The notes: generated by a model from the sequence alone, not told the origin. Numbered from the stretch's first letter, positions 38,433 to 48,799 are shown. The stretch: 64,000 nt of DNA from Arthrobacter alpinus (GCF_900105965.1 NZ_FNTV01000001.1:4092001-4156000), one strand, 5' to 3'. Made by a program: numbers and translations.

Positions 38433-40676
38433 CTAGCGCTGGGCTGACTCAAACGGCTCGGGAGCGGTGGCCGGAACTGACGAACCTTGTCCGAACTTTG
38501 TTGACTTGGCTGGCCACCACACACGGTCGCCGAGGTCGTAGCTAAGCGCCGGAACCAGCAAGGTTCGGACAATCACGGTGTCCAGCAGTACGCCAAACGC
38601 CACGATGAACGCCAACTGAGCCAAGAACAGCAACGGGATGATGCCAAGTGCTGCGAAGGTTGCCGCCAGCACCACGCCAGCCGAGGTGATGACCCCGCCC
38701 GTCTTTCCCAAGCCACGCAAAACCCCTGCATGCGTACCCAACAGCAGGGACTCCTCACGAACCCGAGTCATGAGGAAAATGTTGTAGTCCACGCCAAGGG
38801 CCACGAGGAAAACGAAGCCAAACAACGGAACCGTGGCGTCGGCCCCGGGGAAGCCAAACACGTGGTTGAACACCAATGCCGAGACGCCCATCGTGGCTAC
38901 ATAGGACAGCACCACGGTGACAATCAACAGCAGCGGGGCAACAATGGAGCGCAGCAGGACGATCAAGACCAGGAAAATGACCAGCAAAACCAGCGGCACA
39001 ATCTTGAACAAGTCACTTTGTGCCGTGACATTGGTATCCAACGCGATTGCGGAAACCCCGCCCACCAGGACACTTGAATCGATGGCTGGCAATTGATTGC
39101 GGAGTTCAACAACCACCTGTTCGGCGGACTCGGAGTCAGCCTGGTCCTTGAGTGTGGCATTGATCAGCACGCGGCCGTCCTTGACCACGGGTTCGGCAGC
39201 AGGGTCCGGGCGGCCGCCTCCCTTGTAAACACTGGCCTCGGTAATGCCTTCGGTGCCTTCGACCGCGGCCAGAACCTGGTCTTGGCTCGCCTGGTCCGCA
39301 ACGATGAGGACAGGGCTGCCGCTGCCTCCGTCAAAGTGTTCGGCAAGTGCGCGCTGGCCGTCGACCGCGTTGCTCTGGCCAAGAATGACCTCCGTTTGTG
39401 ACACCCCGTTGGCCTGCAACTGGAGGATTCCTGAGCTTGCGGCGAGCAGGATCACTAGGGTGACTACCCAGGTCATGCGTGGTTTCCGGGCAATCAGCAG
39501 GCCGATGCGTCGCCAAATACCACCCACTCCGGCCAGGCCGCGTCCAATGTCGGCGGCCGTTTCCTCGGTCATGCCAGCCGTGTCGTCGGCATGGTGCTTG
39601 TGGTTGCGCCCGGATTCGACCTTGGGCATGAAGGGCCAGAAAGATCCCCGGCCAAAGGCGACGAGGAGAGCAGGTAGGCAGGTGAGCGCGGCAAGCAGGG
39701 AGAAGAGGATGCCGATGGCCGCAATCGGGCCGAGACTGCGGTTGGAATTCAAATCTGAGAACAAAAGGCAGAGCATGGCCAAGATGACCGTGGAACCCGA
39801 AGCCACGATGGGTTCCCACGCGCCACGATATGCCCGGCCCAGAGCGGCCCACTTGGAATCGACCTGATGCAAGGCTTCACGGAAACGCGCAACGAACAGC
39901 AAGGAGTAGTCGGTGGCGGCACCAATGACCAGGATGGAAAGTATGCCCTGGCTTTGCCCACTGAGCTTGATCCAGTCCCAACTGGCCATGTAGTAGACCA
40001 CAAGAATAGAGGCGCATAGGGCAAACACCGAGGTAAACAGGACCAAAAGTGGCAACACCACAGAGCGGTAGACAATCAACAAGATAATGAAAACCGCCAC
40101 TAGGGCTACTAGCAGCAGCACACCGTCGATCCCGCCAAAGGCGCTGACCAGATCGGCGGTGAGTCCAGCGGGGCCGGTCACGTAGACGCTCAAACCTGCC
40201 GGGGTGGAGGCCGCTAAGGTCTCCCGAAGTTCACCCACGACCTCCTTGATCTCACCTGTCGCAGCGATGGGGACCAGGAACTCCACGGCCTTGTTGTCCT
40301 CGGAGGGAATCGGGCCGGCAATGCTGGTCGTGGCTGGTGCCTCCGGTTCCTGTACGCCGCCAACCCCTCCCAGCTTCTTCGACAGGCCAGCGATTTCGCC
40401 CAACTGTTCCTGCGTCAGTGCTTCCTCGCTCGTTAGCAGCACCACGGCCGGGATTACGTTACTGTCCACGAACTTCAGCTGCCACTCACGTGCCACCGTG
40501 GATTCCGCACTGGCAGGCAGGAAGCTGGCTTGGTCGTTGGTGGAAACGTCGGAGATCTTGCCAAAGGTGGGTCCGCCAAGACCTGCCGCCATGAGCCAGA
40601 CAATTATCAAGACCGCGGGAAGAGCTATTCGGAGCCAGCGTTTGGGAGACCAGTCGGTGTTCTTCATGCCTCCCAT
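38433..40676 (-). CDS. MMPL-family RND-type exporter
   Basis: A 747-residue membrane protein of the MMPL type: one N-terminal helix, an extracytoplasmic domain, five or six helices (DGVLLLVALVAVFIILLIVY, GQSQGILSILVIGAATDYSL), then the repeat of the same plan (ATVPLFGFVFLVALGVDYNI). The GxxTDY and GVDYN motifs carry the proton-relay Asp-Tyr pairs. It probably exports lipids or hydrophobic compounds by proton antiport. ATG 40676 or 40667 may be used; GGGAGG lies between them. It is divergent from a MarR regulator, its likely repressor. Confidence 0.9.
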   Translation of the reverse strand: MGGMKNTDWSPKRWLRIALPAVLIIVWLMAAGLGGPTFGKISDVSTNDQASFLPASAESTVAREWQLKFVDSNVIPAVVLLTSEEALTQEQLGEIAGLSKKLGGVGGVQEPEAPATTSIAGPIPSEDNKAVEFLVPIAATGEIKEVVGELRETLAASTPAGLSVYVTGPAGLTADLVSAFGGIDGVLLLVALVAVFIILLIVYRSVVLPLLVLFTSVFALCASILVVYYMASWDWIKLSGQSQGILSILVIGAATDYSLLFVARFREALHQVDSKWAALGRAYRGAWEPIVASGSTVILAMLCLLFSDLNSNRSLGPIAAIGILFSLLAALTCLPALLVAFGRGSFWPFMPKVESGRNHKHHADDTAGMTEETAADIGRGLAGVGGIWRRIGLLIARKPRMTWVVTLVILLAASSGILQLQANGVSQTEVILGQSNAVDGQRALAEHFDGGSGSPVLIVADQASQDQVLAAVEGTEGITEASVYKGGGRPDPAAEPVVKDGRVLINATLKDQADSESAEQVVVELRNQLPAIDSSVLVGGVSAIALDTNVTAQSDLFKIVPLVLLVIFLVLIVLLRSIVAPLLLIVTVVLSYVATMGVSALVFNHVFGFPGADATVPLFGFVFLVALGVDYNIFLMTRVREESLLLGTHAGVLRGLGKTGGVITSAGVVLAATFAALGIIPLLFLAQLAFIVAFGVLLDTVIVRTLLVPALSYDLGDRVWWPAKSTKFGQGSSVPATAPEPFESAQR

Positions 40677-40755
40677 AATACTTCCACAGTAGAGAAGTTA
40701 GACAATCTAGATAAAATATTAACGGGATGTTCATTGGTAGAGGAAGATTGTAGCC

Positions 40756-41244
40756 ATGAAGTCTCCACACCCCAATGCGCAACTTTTCGTAAGCATGCGC
40801 GAATTCACTCTTGAGTCTGACCGCTATGTCGATAAAGTCGCCTCCCTGCACGGCCTGCACCGGACTGATCTCAACGCCTTGGGTCTGTTGATCCGTCCCA
40901 CCCGCCAAGGCAGCGGGATGACACCGGGACGTCTGGGAGATGCCCTGAATCTCAGCTCACCGGCAACCACCGCCCTCGTCGACAGGCTTGAGAGATCCGG
41001 CCACGTCACCCGTCACCGGAGCGAAAGTGACAGACGGCAGGTAGACCTTGCCATGACCGACACGGCACGCGGTGTGGGCCGTCAACTGTTTGCGCCGCTG
41101 GCGGCCGAGATGGGCGCTGCGCTTGCGAACTACACTCCCGCCGAACTGGCCCTGGTTCAGCGATTTCTTGACGAAATGACCACGGCTACGGCCGTGGCCG
41201 CGGCCCATCTTAAAGGGCCAGAGGATGTGAACGAGGCCGGATAG
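40756..41244 (+). CDS. MarR family regulator
   Basis: A 162-residue winged-helix protein: LGDALNLSSPATTALVDRLE is the recognition region, RHRSESDRRQVDLAMT the wing with the conserved DRR. It lies 79 bases from the start of the divergent MMPL exporter. The gap is AT-rich and has a small palindrome (ATCTAGAT) in a likely promoter. Repression of the exporter and of itself, relieved by a hydrophobic ligand, is the natural reading. AGGAAG precedes the ATG. Confidence 0.9.
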   Translation: MKSPHPNAQLFVSMREFTLESDRYVDKVASLHGLHRTDLNALGLLIRPTRQGSGMTPGRLGDALNLSSPATTALVDRLERSGHVTRHRSESDRRQVDLAMTDTARGVGRQLFAPLAAEMGAALANYTPAELALVQRFLDEMTTATAVAAAHLKGPEDVNEAG

Positions 41245-41326
41245 CCGCGCGCGACGCGGCCATGAGGAATCAGGGAACAAGCGAAGATGTGGGTAGGGTG
41301 GGTGACAAAACTACGTCAGGGAGCCT

Positions 41327-43267
41327 ATGTTTCGCCGTGTCACAGTTCTTTTGCTTGCCTTCAGCCTGGTTCTCGGCGGTGCTGCCTGCTCGGCTCCTGA
41401 TGATGGAACCTCAACCGCGGATGCGCTAGCTAAAGCGCTCTCATCCCACACTGTGGGAGATCTCAGTTTTGATACACCAGTGGCCGAGGTTCAAAAGGAA
41501 CTGACCGAATTGGCAGAGGGCATCGACCCCGTATGGCCGGCCGTGACCGTGAGCGGAGTCGAGGTAACTGATGACACCGCCCGCGTGTCCTTGAACTATT
41601 CCTGGGCGCTTCCACATCTCGAGAAGCCGTGGACCTACGCTACAAGTGCCGACATGTTGCGCAAAGGCAATTCCTGGACCGTCACATGGTCTCCGACGAT
41701 GATCCAACCCGAGCTCGCTGCCGGTGAACGCCTCGCTATCGACACCCAGTATGGGAAGCGCGCCAGCATCCTTTCGGCCAATGGCGAGGCCATCGTGAAA
41801 GATCTCCCCGTGAGAACCGTAGGCATCAACAAGGATGGCCTTACTCCCGAAGCGGCGAAAAGCTCTGCCGAGGCCCTGGCGACCCTGCTCGATGTTGATG
41901 TCGCCGCTTATCTAGCCAAGGTTGAGGCCTATGGTCCAGTGGCTTTTGTTGACGCACTCACCTTGCGGGAAGAAGCCTTTAAGGCGCTGGATCAGGAAAA
42001 GCTCAAGGCGATCAACGGCGTTCTGGCGACACCGGGAACCCTGCCGCTGGCCCCCTCCCGCACCTTCGCCGCGGCTCTCTTGGGCACAGTTCATGAGGCC
42101 ACAGCCGAGGACATCGAAAAGTCCGAGGGCAAGGTGGTTTCGGGCCAGATTGTAGGATCTGGTGGACTCCAAGCGGCCTTCGACGCCCAGCTGGCGGGCA
42201 CGCCCGGGGTCACCATCACCGCCGTCGCAGCTGCGCCGGCGAGTACCGGCACCGCTGCTCCCACGGACGACGCCGGAACCGAGGATGCCACGCCCAAGTC
42301 ACCCGCCAAGGTACTCTTTTCCGGCGCACCCGTTGACGGCAAGGACGTGAAAACCACTCTTGTGCCCGGGCTGCAAAGCGCGGCCGAGGATGCACTGGGC
42401 AGTGTGAAGACGCCCAGCTCGATCGTGGTCATGCGTCCGTCCACGGGTGCCATTCTGGCCTCGGCCAACGGTCCGGACAGCAACGGCTACAACACCGCGT
42501 TCCTGGGTCAGTATGCGCCCGGGTCCACCTTCAAGATCGCCACCTCGCTTGGACTGTTCCGCTTGGGCATGAACCCGGCCTCCACCGTGAGCTGCACCGA
42601 CCAGTACACGGCGGATGGAAAGAAGTTTCTTAATGCACCGGGCTACGCGGTCGAGGCAACGGGGGAGGTGCCGCTGACAACGGCCGTGGCACATTCCTGC
42701 AATACGGCCTTTGTGAGCCAATTTGAAAAGCTGGGCCAGGACAAGCTGGCGGAAGCGGCAGGTGCACTCGGCATCGGCATGACCAACGATCTTGGCCTGG
42801 ATGCCTTTACCGGAGTGGTGCCACGCGATTCCGCCGGCACCGAGCACGCGGCCTCCATGATTGGCCAGGGCAAGATCCTTGTTTCACCGCTCGCAATGGC
42901 CTCCCTGATGTCAAGCGTGGTCAAGGGATCTGTGGTGGCTCCGGTCCTGATCGACGGGCGCGACGGAAAGGTCAAACCCGCCGAGGGTGCGGCGTTGACG
43001 GCCAAGGAAGCCGCGGACCTGCGTGTCCTCATGCGCGCCGTCGTTACGGACGGATACCTGGACAACTTGGCTGATCTGCCCGGTGCTGAGGCCATCGGCA
43101 AGACCGGTACCGCCGAATACGGCAATGACACCCCGCCACGCACACACTCGTGGGTCATTGCGGCCCAGGGCGACATTGCGGTGGCCGTATTCGTTGAAGA
43201 CGGCGATCTGGGAGCCGTCACGGGCGGACCGTTGGCGAAGACCATGCTGGCCGCCGCTGCAGGCTAG
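41327..43267 (+). CDS. Lipoprotein penicillin-binding protein (MecA_N-type)
   Basis: A 646-residue transpeptidase-type protein. Signal peptide with lipobox VLGGAA-C (Cys21), an NTF2-like MecA_N domain about 30-140, a dimerisation part to about 330, and the transpeptidase domain with SxxK at 400-403 (PGSTFKIATS), SxN at 457-459 (HSCNT) and KTG at 592-594 (GKTGTAEY). It cross-links peptidoglycan outside the membrane and should bind beta-lactams. A lipid anchor instead of the usual uncleaved helix is notable but common in actinobacterial homologues. Confidence 0.9.
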   Translation: MFRRVTVLLLAFSLVLGGAACSAPDDGTSTADALAKALSSHTVGDLSFDTPVAEVQKELTELAEGIDPVWPAVTVSGVEVTDDTARVSLNYSWALPHLEKPWTYATSADMLRKGNSWTVTWSPTMIQPELAAGERLAIDTQYGKRASILSANGEAIVKDLPVRTVGINKDGLTPEAAKSSAEALATLLDVDVAAYLAKVEAYGPVAFVDALTLREEAFKALDQEKLKAINGVLATPGTLPLAPSRTFAAALLGTVHEATAEDIEKSEGKVVSGQIVGSGGLQAAFDAQLAGTPGVTITAVAAAPASTGTAAPTDDAGTEDATPKSPAKVLFSGAPVDGKDVKTTLVPGLQSAAEDALGSVKTPSSIVVMRPSTGAILASANGPDSNGYNTAFLGQYAPGSTFKIATSLGLFRLGMNPASTVSCTDQYTADGKKFLNAPGYAVEATGEVPLTTAVAHSCNTAFVSQFEKLGQDKLAEAAGALGIGMTNDLGLDAFTGVVPRDSAGTEHAASMIGQGKILVSPLAMASLMSSVVKGSVVAPVLIDGRDGKVKPAEGAALTAKEAADLRVLMRAVVTDGYLDNLADLPGAEAIGKTGTAEYGNDTPPRTHSWVIAAQGDIAVAVFVEDGDLGAVTGGPLAKTMLAAAAG

Positions 43268-43277
43268 GCACACCAGG

Positions 43278-45797
43278 CTAGTTCAAAAGGTCTAGCTCAA
43301 GTGCCTTTGCGATGGCTTCAGCGCGGGACCCGGCACGCAGCTTCTTGTAGATGCTGCGCAGCTGGGTCTTGACGGTGTTGTTGGACACGAAGAGGGCGCC
43401 GGCAATTTCGTCAATAGAGCTGTGGTGCACCAATTGCGCGAGCACCAACTTCTCCCGGGGTGAGAGCTCAGCCGGCAGGTGCATATTGCTCAAGGTTGCT
43501 GGAATTTTGGCGCTGAGCATCTGAACAATCTCCCAGTCACCCGAGGATTCGGCCAGCTCGAGCAAGGGCGCGCGGTCTTCTGCCGGTATGAGCATCAGGT
43601 GTGTATTGACTCCGGTGGCTTGGAAAACAATGAAGGCTTTGCGCAGGAGCTTGAGCGCGTTCGCGGGACTTTCCAATCGCAGCGAAGCGACCGCGCCCAG
43701 GATGTGAAGTGCTGCTCGTGTGCGTGGAGTGTTTCCTTGGGCCGCGACGGCGACCGAGTATTCGCTCACTGCAGCCGTAGCATTGCCCGTGAGTAAATGC
43801 AGCAACATGCGTGCAGGGGCAACATGGTGGTGGCCGTGGGGATATTCATTCAGGACGGCTGCCGCCTTGCGCGGTTGGCCTGCTGACAGCCACAAGATAG
43901 CGAGCATGTTGTGCATGGCCGCGGTGCCAAGGTTTTTCCCGATCCCCGAGTTTTGGGCGCCCAAGCTTCGTTCAGCCGGGGACAGCAAGGCGTCCAGGCG
44001 CTGGGCTTCGCGGCGGCCGTGGCCCAAGGCCAGCCGGGCCTGCATCATGGCGGCGGTGGTGAATGGCCAGAATTCTGTGCGGGCACAGAAATGCTCAGAA
44101 CGAGCCAGCAGTTGTTCAGCCGCCTCATAGTCACTCCGGTCAATGAGCCACATCGCCTTGCCCGCTGTACCCAGGACGTTCAGATACGACGCATCGTGGT
44201 CGAGTGGCCAACCCGTGGGATCGGTCATCTCCAAAGCCTGCTGCGTCGCGGCGTTGGATCCCATGAAAGCGTGGATGCCGGCGGCAAAAGACAGGGAATA
44301 ATTAATCGACGGCTGCGCGGCAGCTGCAGCAACGGCTGCGTTGATGACCGGAACGGATTCCTCCACCAAGCCCGCCTGGAAGAGACAAAATCCCAGGTGG
44401 CGCAGTGCTAGAACAAGGTAGCCATGCAGTGAATCACGCTCCTCGGCGGACATGAGTCCAGCGTTGAACAGGGCGGTTTGGGCCACCTCGGCCGCTTCTT
44501 GATAGCGCCCAATCTGGCGCAGGGCCACAGCACGCATGGTGTGCACCATGAACCTGTTCCGGGAATTCTCACCGAGACTTGGCTTAAGCAAGGAATCGGA
44601 GGCCGCCTCCAGCAGCGCATTGGCGGATTCAGCCATCAATGGATTGTTGGAGTACGCCAGCCCCAAGGAGAAAGCCAAGATGGGATTGTTCCGCAGCGCT
44701 TTGAGGGGAATGGTGCGGAGCAGATTTGCCAGCTGATCGCTCATGTAGCTCTCAGGGCTGGTGATGAACAAGGTTGTGATGATTTCGGTGGCCAGTTCAT
44801 AATTCTTGCCATGGACGGCGAAGGTTAATGCGTCTTCATAATCCGAATTGCCGCGGAACCATTTTGCCGTGACCGAGTTAGCTCGCAGGAATTGCTTCGG
44901 GTGGGCTTGTTTGAATTCCGTGGCAAAAATAGTGCGAATAGATTCCACATAGGCGAACACCGGGCGGTTCGTGGCATAGGGATTCCAGCGGCCAAAACCT
45001 TTGAGCTCCAGCTCATCAATGAACGCCGCAACATCACCAATTTTGGATAACTTCTTGGCAAGTGCGGAATCAAAATAAGGCGCCACGGAAGTGACCTGAA
45101 CAAACTTGAGCATGCCCGGGTTTGAAAATTGGTGTGTCAGATCCTCGGCTACCAATGAACGCCATTGAGTGCTGTGATCGGCGGGAATCTTCTCGAGCGA
45201 AGCCAGTGCCAGCACCATACCGCTAACGGCCAGCGGAAACCCTGCAGTTTCACGATAAATGCTGCCGGCCACCGAGGCTGGGGCTGTTGGTAGATGAGTG
45301 GCCACCAGAAGGCGGATGTCATCGATGGTGAAGGCCAAATCCGTGTGATGGAGCACAGCCACCCTCCCATGCATCCGATGGCGCGGCTCCGTCAACGTGG
45401 TGCTGCTGCAGGTGGAAATAATGAATTTGGTGAGGGAGTTGGCTGCGGCCCGTTCAAGGATGCTCCGATCCACAACAGGACCAAGACGCCCAACATTTTC
45501 ATAGCCGTCGATGATGATGGTTGTCTCGGCGTCATCCACGGCGACCGTTTCCCAAAATGATGTGAGGGAAACAGGTTCCTCCGCAAGATTGATCCACTGG
45601 ACTGGAGCATCAGCTGGCAGTTGGAGCGCCCACCCGCGCAGCAAAGTTGTTTTCCCGAAACCGGTAGGCGCCGTTATGACCGTGATATTGGGAATCCGGG
45701 CATCGAGCACAGGGAAAAGCCGGGTTCGCAAAACGCGTCCCGGCGCTGTGCAATCCACGCCTCTTACCACCATGCTCCAGGATTCAATTTGATTCAT
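43278..45797 (-). CDS. LuxR-family regulator with N-terminal ATPase (MalT/LAL-like)
   Basis: An 839-residue regulator. Walker A is at about 43-51 (APTGFGKTTL) with a STAND-type NTPase region to about 330. A long helical-repeat region (TPR-like, about 340-760) follows, and the C-terminus is a LuxR helix-turn-helix (LSPREKLVLAQLV, IAGALFVSNNTVKTQLRSIY). Such proteins integrate a ligand through the helical part and activate transcription. No target operon is evident; it is convergent with the PBP gene and divergent from the DivI1A-motif gene. Confidence 0.88.
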   Translation of the reverse strand: MNQIESWSMVVRGVDCTAPGRVLRTRLFPVLDARIPNITVITAPTGFGKTTLLRGWALQLPADAPVQWINLAEEPVSLTSFWETVAVDDAETTIIIDGYENVGRLGPVVDRSILERAAANSLTKFIISTCSSTTLTEPRHRMHGRVAVLHHTDLAFTIDDIRLLVATHLPTAPASVAGSIYRETAGFPLAVSGMVLALASLEKIPADHSTQWRSLVAEDLTHQFSNPGMLKFVQVTSVAPYFDSALAKKLSKIGDVAAFIDELELKGFGRWNPYATNRPVFAYVESIRTIFATEFKQAHPKQFLRANSVTAKWFRGNSDYEDALTFAVHGKNYELATEIITTLFITSPESYMSDQLANLLRTIPLKALRNNPILAFSLGLAYSNNPLMAESANALLEAASDSLLKPSLGENSRNRFMVHTMRAVALRQIGRYQEAAEVAQTALFNAGLMSAEERDSLHGYLVLALRHLGFCLFQAGLVEESVPVINAAVAAAAAQPSINYSLSFAAGIHAFMGSNAATQQALEMTDPTGWPLDHDASYLNVLGTAGKAMWLIDRSDYEAAEQLLARSEHFCARTEFWPFTTAAMMQARLALGHGRREAQRLDALLSPAERSLGAQNSGIGKNLGTAAMHNMLAILWLSAGQPRKAAAVLNEYPHGHHHVAPARMLLHLLTGNATAAVSEYSVAVAAQGNTPRTRAALHILGAVASLRLESPANALKLLRKAFIVFQATGVNTHLMLIPAEDRAPLLELAESSGDWEIVQMLSAKIPATLSNMHLPAELSPREKLVLAQLVHHSSIDEIAGALFVSNNTVKTQLRSIYKKLRAGSRAEAIAKALELDLLN

Positions 45798-45968
45798 GCC
45801 GCAAGTTACCAGGCCGAAATTTTAGTCTAAACCGTTCATCGTGGAACTTCTTCATATTAGATGCCTGTTGGCTCTGGGAAGAAGACTTTTGCCGGGTTCG
45901 GGATTAGGGTTGGCGGGAAGCAATGGATGCGGATCAATGACGCTCCGCCAGAGGGTAAAGGCAGCACC

Positions 45969-46253
45969 ATGAAAAGCTCCGAGGTCATCAACGCCAAGTT
46001 CTCCACGACGAAATTCCGGGAAGGTTATTCCATGCAGGAGGTGGACACCTTCCTCGACCAGATCCGCGGGTCCTTGAGCGCATGGGAGTCTGGCCAGCCT
46101 GGGGCCTTGACTGCGGCGGCCATCATGGAGGCAAGGTTTCCGCTGACGAAGTTCCGCTCCGGTTACGTCGAAGATCAAGTGGACGCCTTCCTTGATGAGG
46201 CGGCGGCCGCACTCAACACGTTCGAATCAGGAGAACCTCCCGCGTCGCGATAG
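45969..46253 (+). CDS. Small protein with two DivI1A (DivIVA-type) motifs
   Basis: A 94-residue protein containing two copies of the DivI1A motif: FSTTKFREGYSMQEVDTFLD (about 12-31) and FPLTKFRSGYVEDQVDAFLD (about 57-76). This motif is the membrane-binding N-terminal part of DivIVA/Wag31-type polarity proteins, but the coiled coil is absent. It could be an adaptor or competitor at curved membranes; that is inference. I start at ATG 45969 with AAAGG upstream rather than further 5'. Its stop codon abuts the stop of the convergent permease gene with no gap. Confidence 0.75.
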   Translation: MKSSEVINAKFSTTKFREGYSMQEVDTFLDQIRGSLSAWESGQPGALTAAAIMEARFPLTKFRSGYVEDQVDAFLDEAAAALNTFESGEPPASR

Positions 46254-47849
46254 TCATTCCGCTGTGACATCGCGGGTGCGGAAACTCCAGAAACCCAATA
46301 TCGCAAGCACCGCGGCGATGACTGTCAGGACAACGAGGGGCGTCATCGTCAGGCTCTCGGCCGGGAGGCGCGGCACGGCGCCGAAGGGAGTTGCCTTGAT
46401 TGCGGTCTGGGACAACGAGAACAACCCGCCAAACATGGCCACACCCATCGAAATTCCATAGACCGCCCACGACAAACTCACGCTTAGGCGCGGCAAGATG
46501 CCGTGCAAGCACAGCATTAGGCCCAGCATTACCAACACGGCCGGCCAGTATGCAAAGGAGGCCGCAGCCAACTGCCCTCCCGTTGCAGCACCGTTGGACG
46601 CAACACCTGTGAGGTACCCGCTCAGAAGCAGCATCACGGCAGAGCCGATGGCTGCCACGGCCACCTGGGCGGTGAGCCACCGCATTCGTGAGACAGCCCC
46701 GGCAAGCTGGGATTCGAGTCGTCCGCTGGCCTCCTCACTGCGTGCTCCGGCTAGACATTGCACGGCGAACGCTCCCGCAAGGAGGCCGTTGAACAAGATG
46801 AAAAGGCCTAGAACGCCGTCGAGCATGGTGGCGGAGCTGCCCACAAATGACTGGGCAAACGGGTTGGCCGGATCCAAAACACTGGTCATTGCTTGGGCTA
46901 CGCCGCCAAAGAACAAGCCGGACACCATTGCGCCCAGAAGCCAGCCGATGAGGCTGCCGCGCTGCAACCTGAGGACAAGGCCAACCGGGTGGCCCAGAAA
47001 AGCAGACGCCCCCGCGGGTCCGCGACGTTCGGGCAGGAGCCCCATGCCAAGATCGCGGCGGCTCTCGATCCGCAGCGCAACAGCACAAGCAAGAACGGTC
47101 AATCCCACAATCGCAAGCACCGGCCACCATGTGTCCTGTCCGAAGGCCCGCATGTTTTGCGCCCAGCCGATGGGGGAGAACCAACTGAGCGGACTTGCCT
47201 GCATCCCGTTGGCCTGCAAATCGGCTCCCGCACGGATGAAGTAAAACAGGGCCATGATGGCCACGCCGAGGGAGTTGGCGCCCCTGCTCGTGGAACTGAG
47301 CTGTCCGCAGATGGCGGCAATGCCCATGAACATCAACCCGGTTCCTGCAATCGAGGCTCCCATCACGAGCGATCCCGCCACGGGAAGATTAGCCGCGAGG
47401 CACAGCAATGAGATCAGTGCCCCGGTCACCACGCTCAGTGCGCCAACCACCACGTAGTTTGCCACGCTGTAGGCGTGCCGACCAAGAGATGCGGATCGGA
47501 GCAATTCGGTGCGCCCGGCCTCCTCATCGGCCCGGCCATTGCGCGTCACCAGGAAAATCGAGGCAAAACCCAAGGCCACAGCCAGGGTCATCCAAATCTT
47601 AATGACCAGGATTCCGCCCAGCGATCCGGCGGCGTAGGGCAATCCAGTCATAGCTGCCACGGCGGGTGTGTTGGCTATCTGGGCATACTCGTCCCGTGCC
47701 GACTGCGTGGGGAACGCCTGCTGTTGGGAATCGTAGACAACAGGAATCATGATGGCCAAGATGGCCGCCCATAACAGCAGCCGGATCCAGTTGCGGCGCA
47801 GGATGAAACGGACACAGGCGGCAAATCCTGTCATGGTTGAGGTACTCAT
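46254..47849 (-). CDS. ABC exporter permease (two-half ABC-2 type)
   Basis: A 531-residue membrane protein with about twelve hydrophobic segments in two halves, of the kind annotated as polyketide-antibiotic exporters in Actinobacteria. RNGRADEEAGRTELLRSASL and GARSEEASGRLESQLAGAVS are the corresponding cytoplasmic loops of the two halves. It probably works with the ATPase encoded just upstream, whose stop overlaps its ATG by four bases. The substrate is unknown. Confidence 0.88.
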   Translation of the reverse strand: MSTSTMTGFAACVRFILRRNWIRLLLWAAILAIMIPVVYDSQQQAFPTQSARDEYAQIANTPAVAAMTGLPYAAGSLGGILVIKIWMTLAVALGFASIFLVTRNGRADEEAGRTELLRSASLGRHAYSVANYVVVGALSVVTGALISLLCLAANLPVAGSLVMGASIAGTGLMFMGIAAICGQLSSTSRGANSLGVAIMALFYFIRAGADLQANGMQASPLSWFSPIGWAQNMRAFGQDTWWPVLAIVGLTVLACAVALRIESRRDLGMGLLPERRGPAGASAFLGHPVGLVLRLQRGSLIGWLLGAMVSGLFFGGVAQAMTSVLDPANPFAQSFVGSSATMLDGVLGLFILFNGLLAGAFAVQCLAGARSEEASGRLESQLAGAVSRMRWLTAQVAVAAIGSAVMLLLSGYLTGVASNGAATGGQLAAASFAYWPAVLVMLGLMLCLHGILPRLSVSLSWAVYGISMGVAMFGGLFSLSQTAIKATPFGAVPRLPAESLTMTPLVVLTVIAAVLAILGFWSFRTRDVTAE

Positions 47850-48790
47850 CGCGTGGCCGCAGTGGCTCTAGTTGCGCTGTAGTGGCGCAGAAACAAGTCC
47901 TCAAGGGACGGCGGGCTCGAGACCAGCGATCCGGGTGAATAGGCCGACAACGCCAGCATGACTGTGCCGAGTTCGCTCTCGCCAACCGTGAAGCTGGCTT
48001 TGGGTCCGTCAACAACCAGGTCATTGATGCCGGGCACCTGCGCCAACACGGACGCATCCCGGTCCAGGACAATGGACACGGTAGTGCGGCGCAGATGCCG
48101 GAGGTCATCGAGCCGTCCAGCCTCCACTGTCTTGCCGTCCCTGATGATCGTGACGGTATCGCAGAGTTTTTCAACCTCGGCAAAGATATGGCTGGACAGG
48201 AGAACGCTGCGGCCCTCTGCCTTGGTGTCGCGGATGCACGCGGTAAAGACCTGTTCCATCAAAGGATCCAGCCCCGAGGTTGGTTCATCCAAAATCAGCA
48301 GCTCGGCGTTGGAAGCCAGGCCGGCAACCAGCGCCACCTTTTGACGGTTCCCCTTGGAATAGCTGCGGGCCTTCTTGGTGGGGTCCAGCTCAAAGCGTTC
48401 CAGCAGATCATTTTTCTTGGCATTGTCCACGCCGCCGCGCAAGCGGGAGAGGATGTCAATGGCCTGCCCTCCCGTGAGGTTGGGCCATAGGCTGACCTCC
48501 CCGGGTACGTAGGCAATGCGCCGGTGAAGTTCGACGGCGTCCCGCCAAGGATCGCCGCCCAGCAGTCGGGCCGTCCCGCCGTCGGACCTTAACAGGCCCA
48601 GCAGGATGCGGATCGTTGTTGATTTCCCGGAACCGTTGGGGCCCAGGAATCCGGCTACTGTTCCCTGTTCCACGCTAAGATCCAGGCCGGACAAGGCCGT
48701 GGTGCGGCCAAATCGCTTCTGCAACCCGGAGACCTCGATGGCCAGAGGGCTGGTGTGGCCGGTGATGGCAGATGAAGAATGCGAGGACAT
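47846..48790 (-). CDS. ABC exporter ATP-binding protein
   Basis: A 314-residue ATPase: Walker A GFLGPNGSGKSTTIR, Q-loop around AYVPGEVSLWP, signature YSKGNRQKV (degenerate LSGGQ, as usual in this exporter type), Walker B LLILDEPTSGLDPLM and the H-loop LLSSHIFAE. The C-terminal extension is typical of drug/antibiotic exporters. It is the middle gene of the TetR-ATPase-permease operon, ten bases after the regulator. Confidence 0.93.
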   Translation of the reverse strand: MSSHSSSAITGHTSPLAIEVSGLQKRFGRTTALSGLDLSVEQGTVAGFLGPNGSGKSTTIRILLGLLRSDGGTARLLGGDPWRDAVELHRRIAYVPGEVSLWPNLTGGQAIDILSRLRGGVDNAKKNDLLERFELDPTKKARSYSKGNRQKVALVAGLASNAELLILDEPTSGLDPLMEQVFTACIRDTKAEGRSVLLSSHIFAEVEKLCDTVTIIRDGKTVEAGRLDDLRHLRRTTVSIVLDRDASVLAQVPGINDLVVDGPKASFTVGESELGTVMLALSAYSPGSLVSSPPSLEDLFLRHYSATRATAATR

Positions 48791-48799
48791 AATTGTTCC

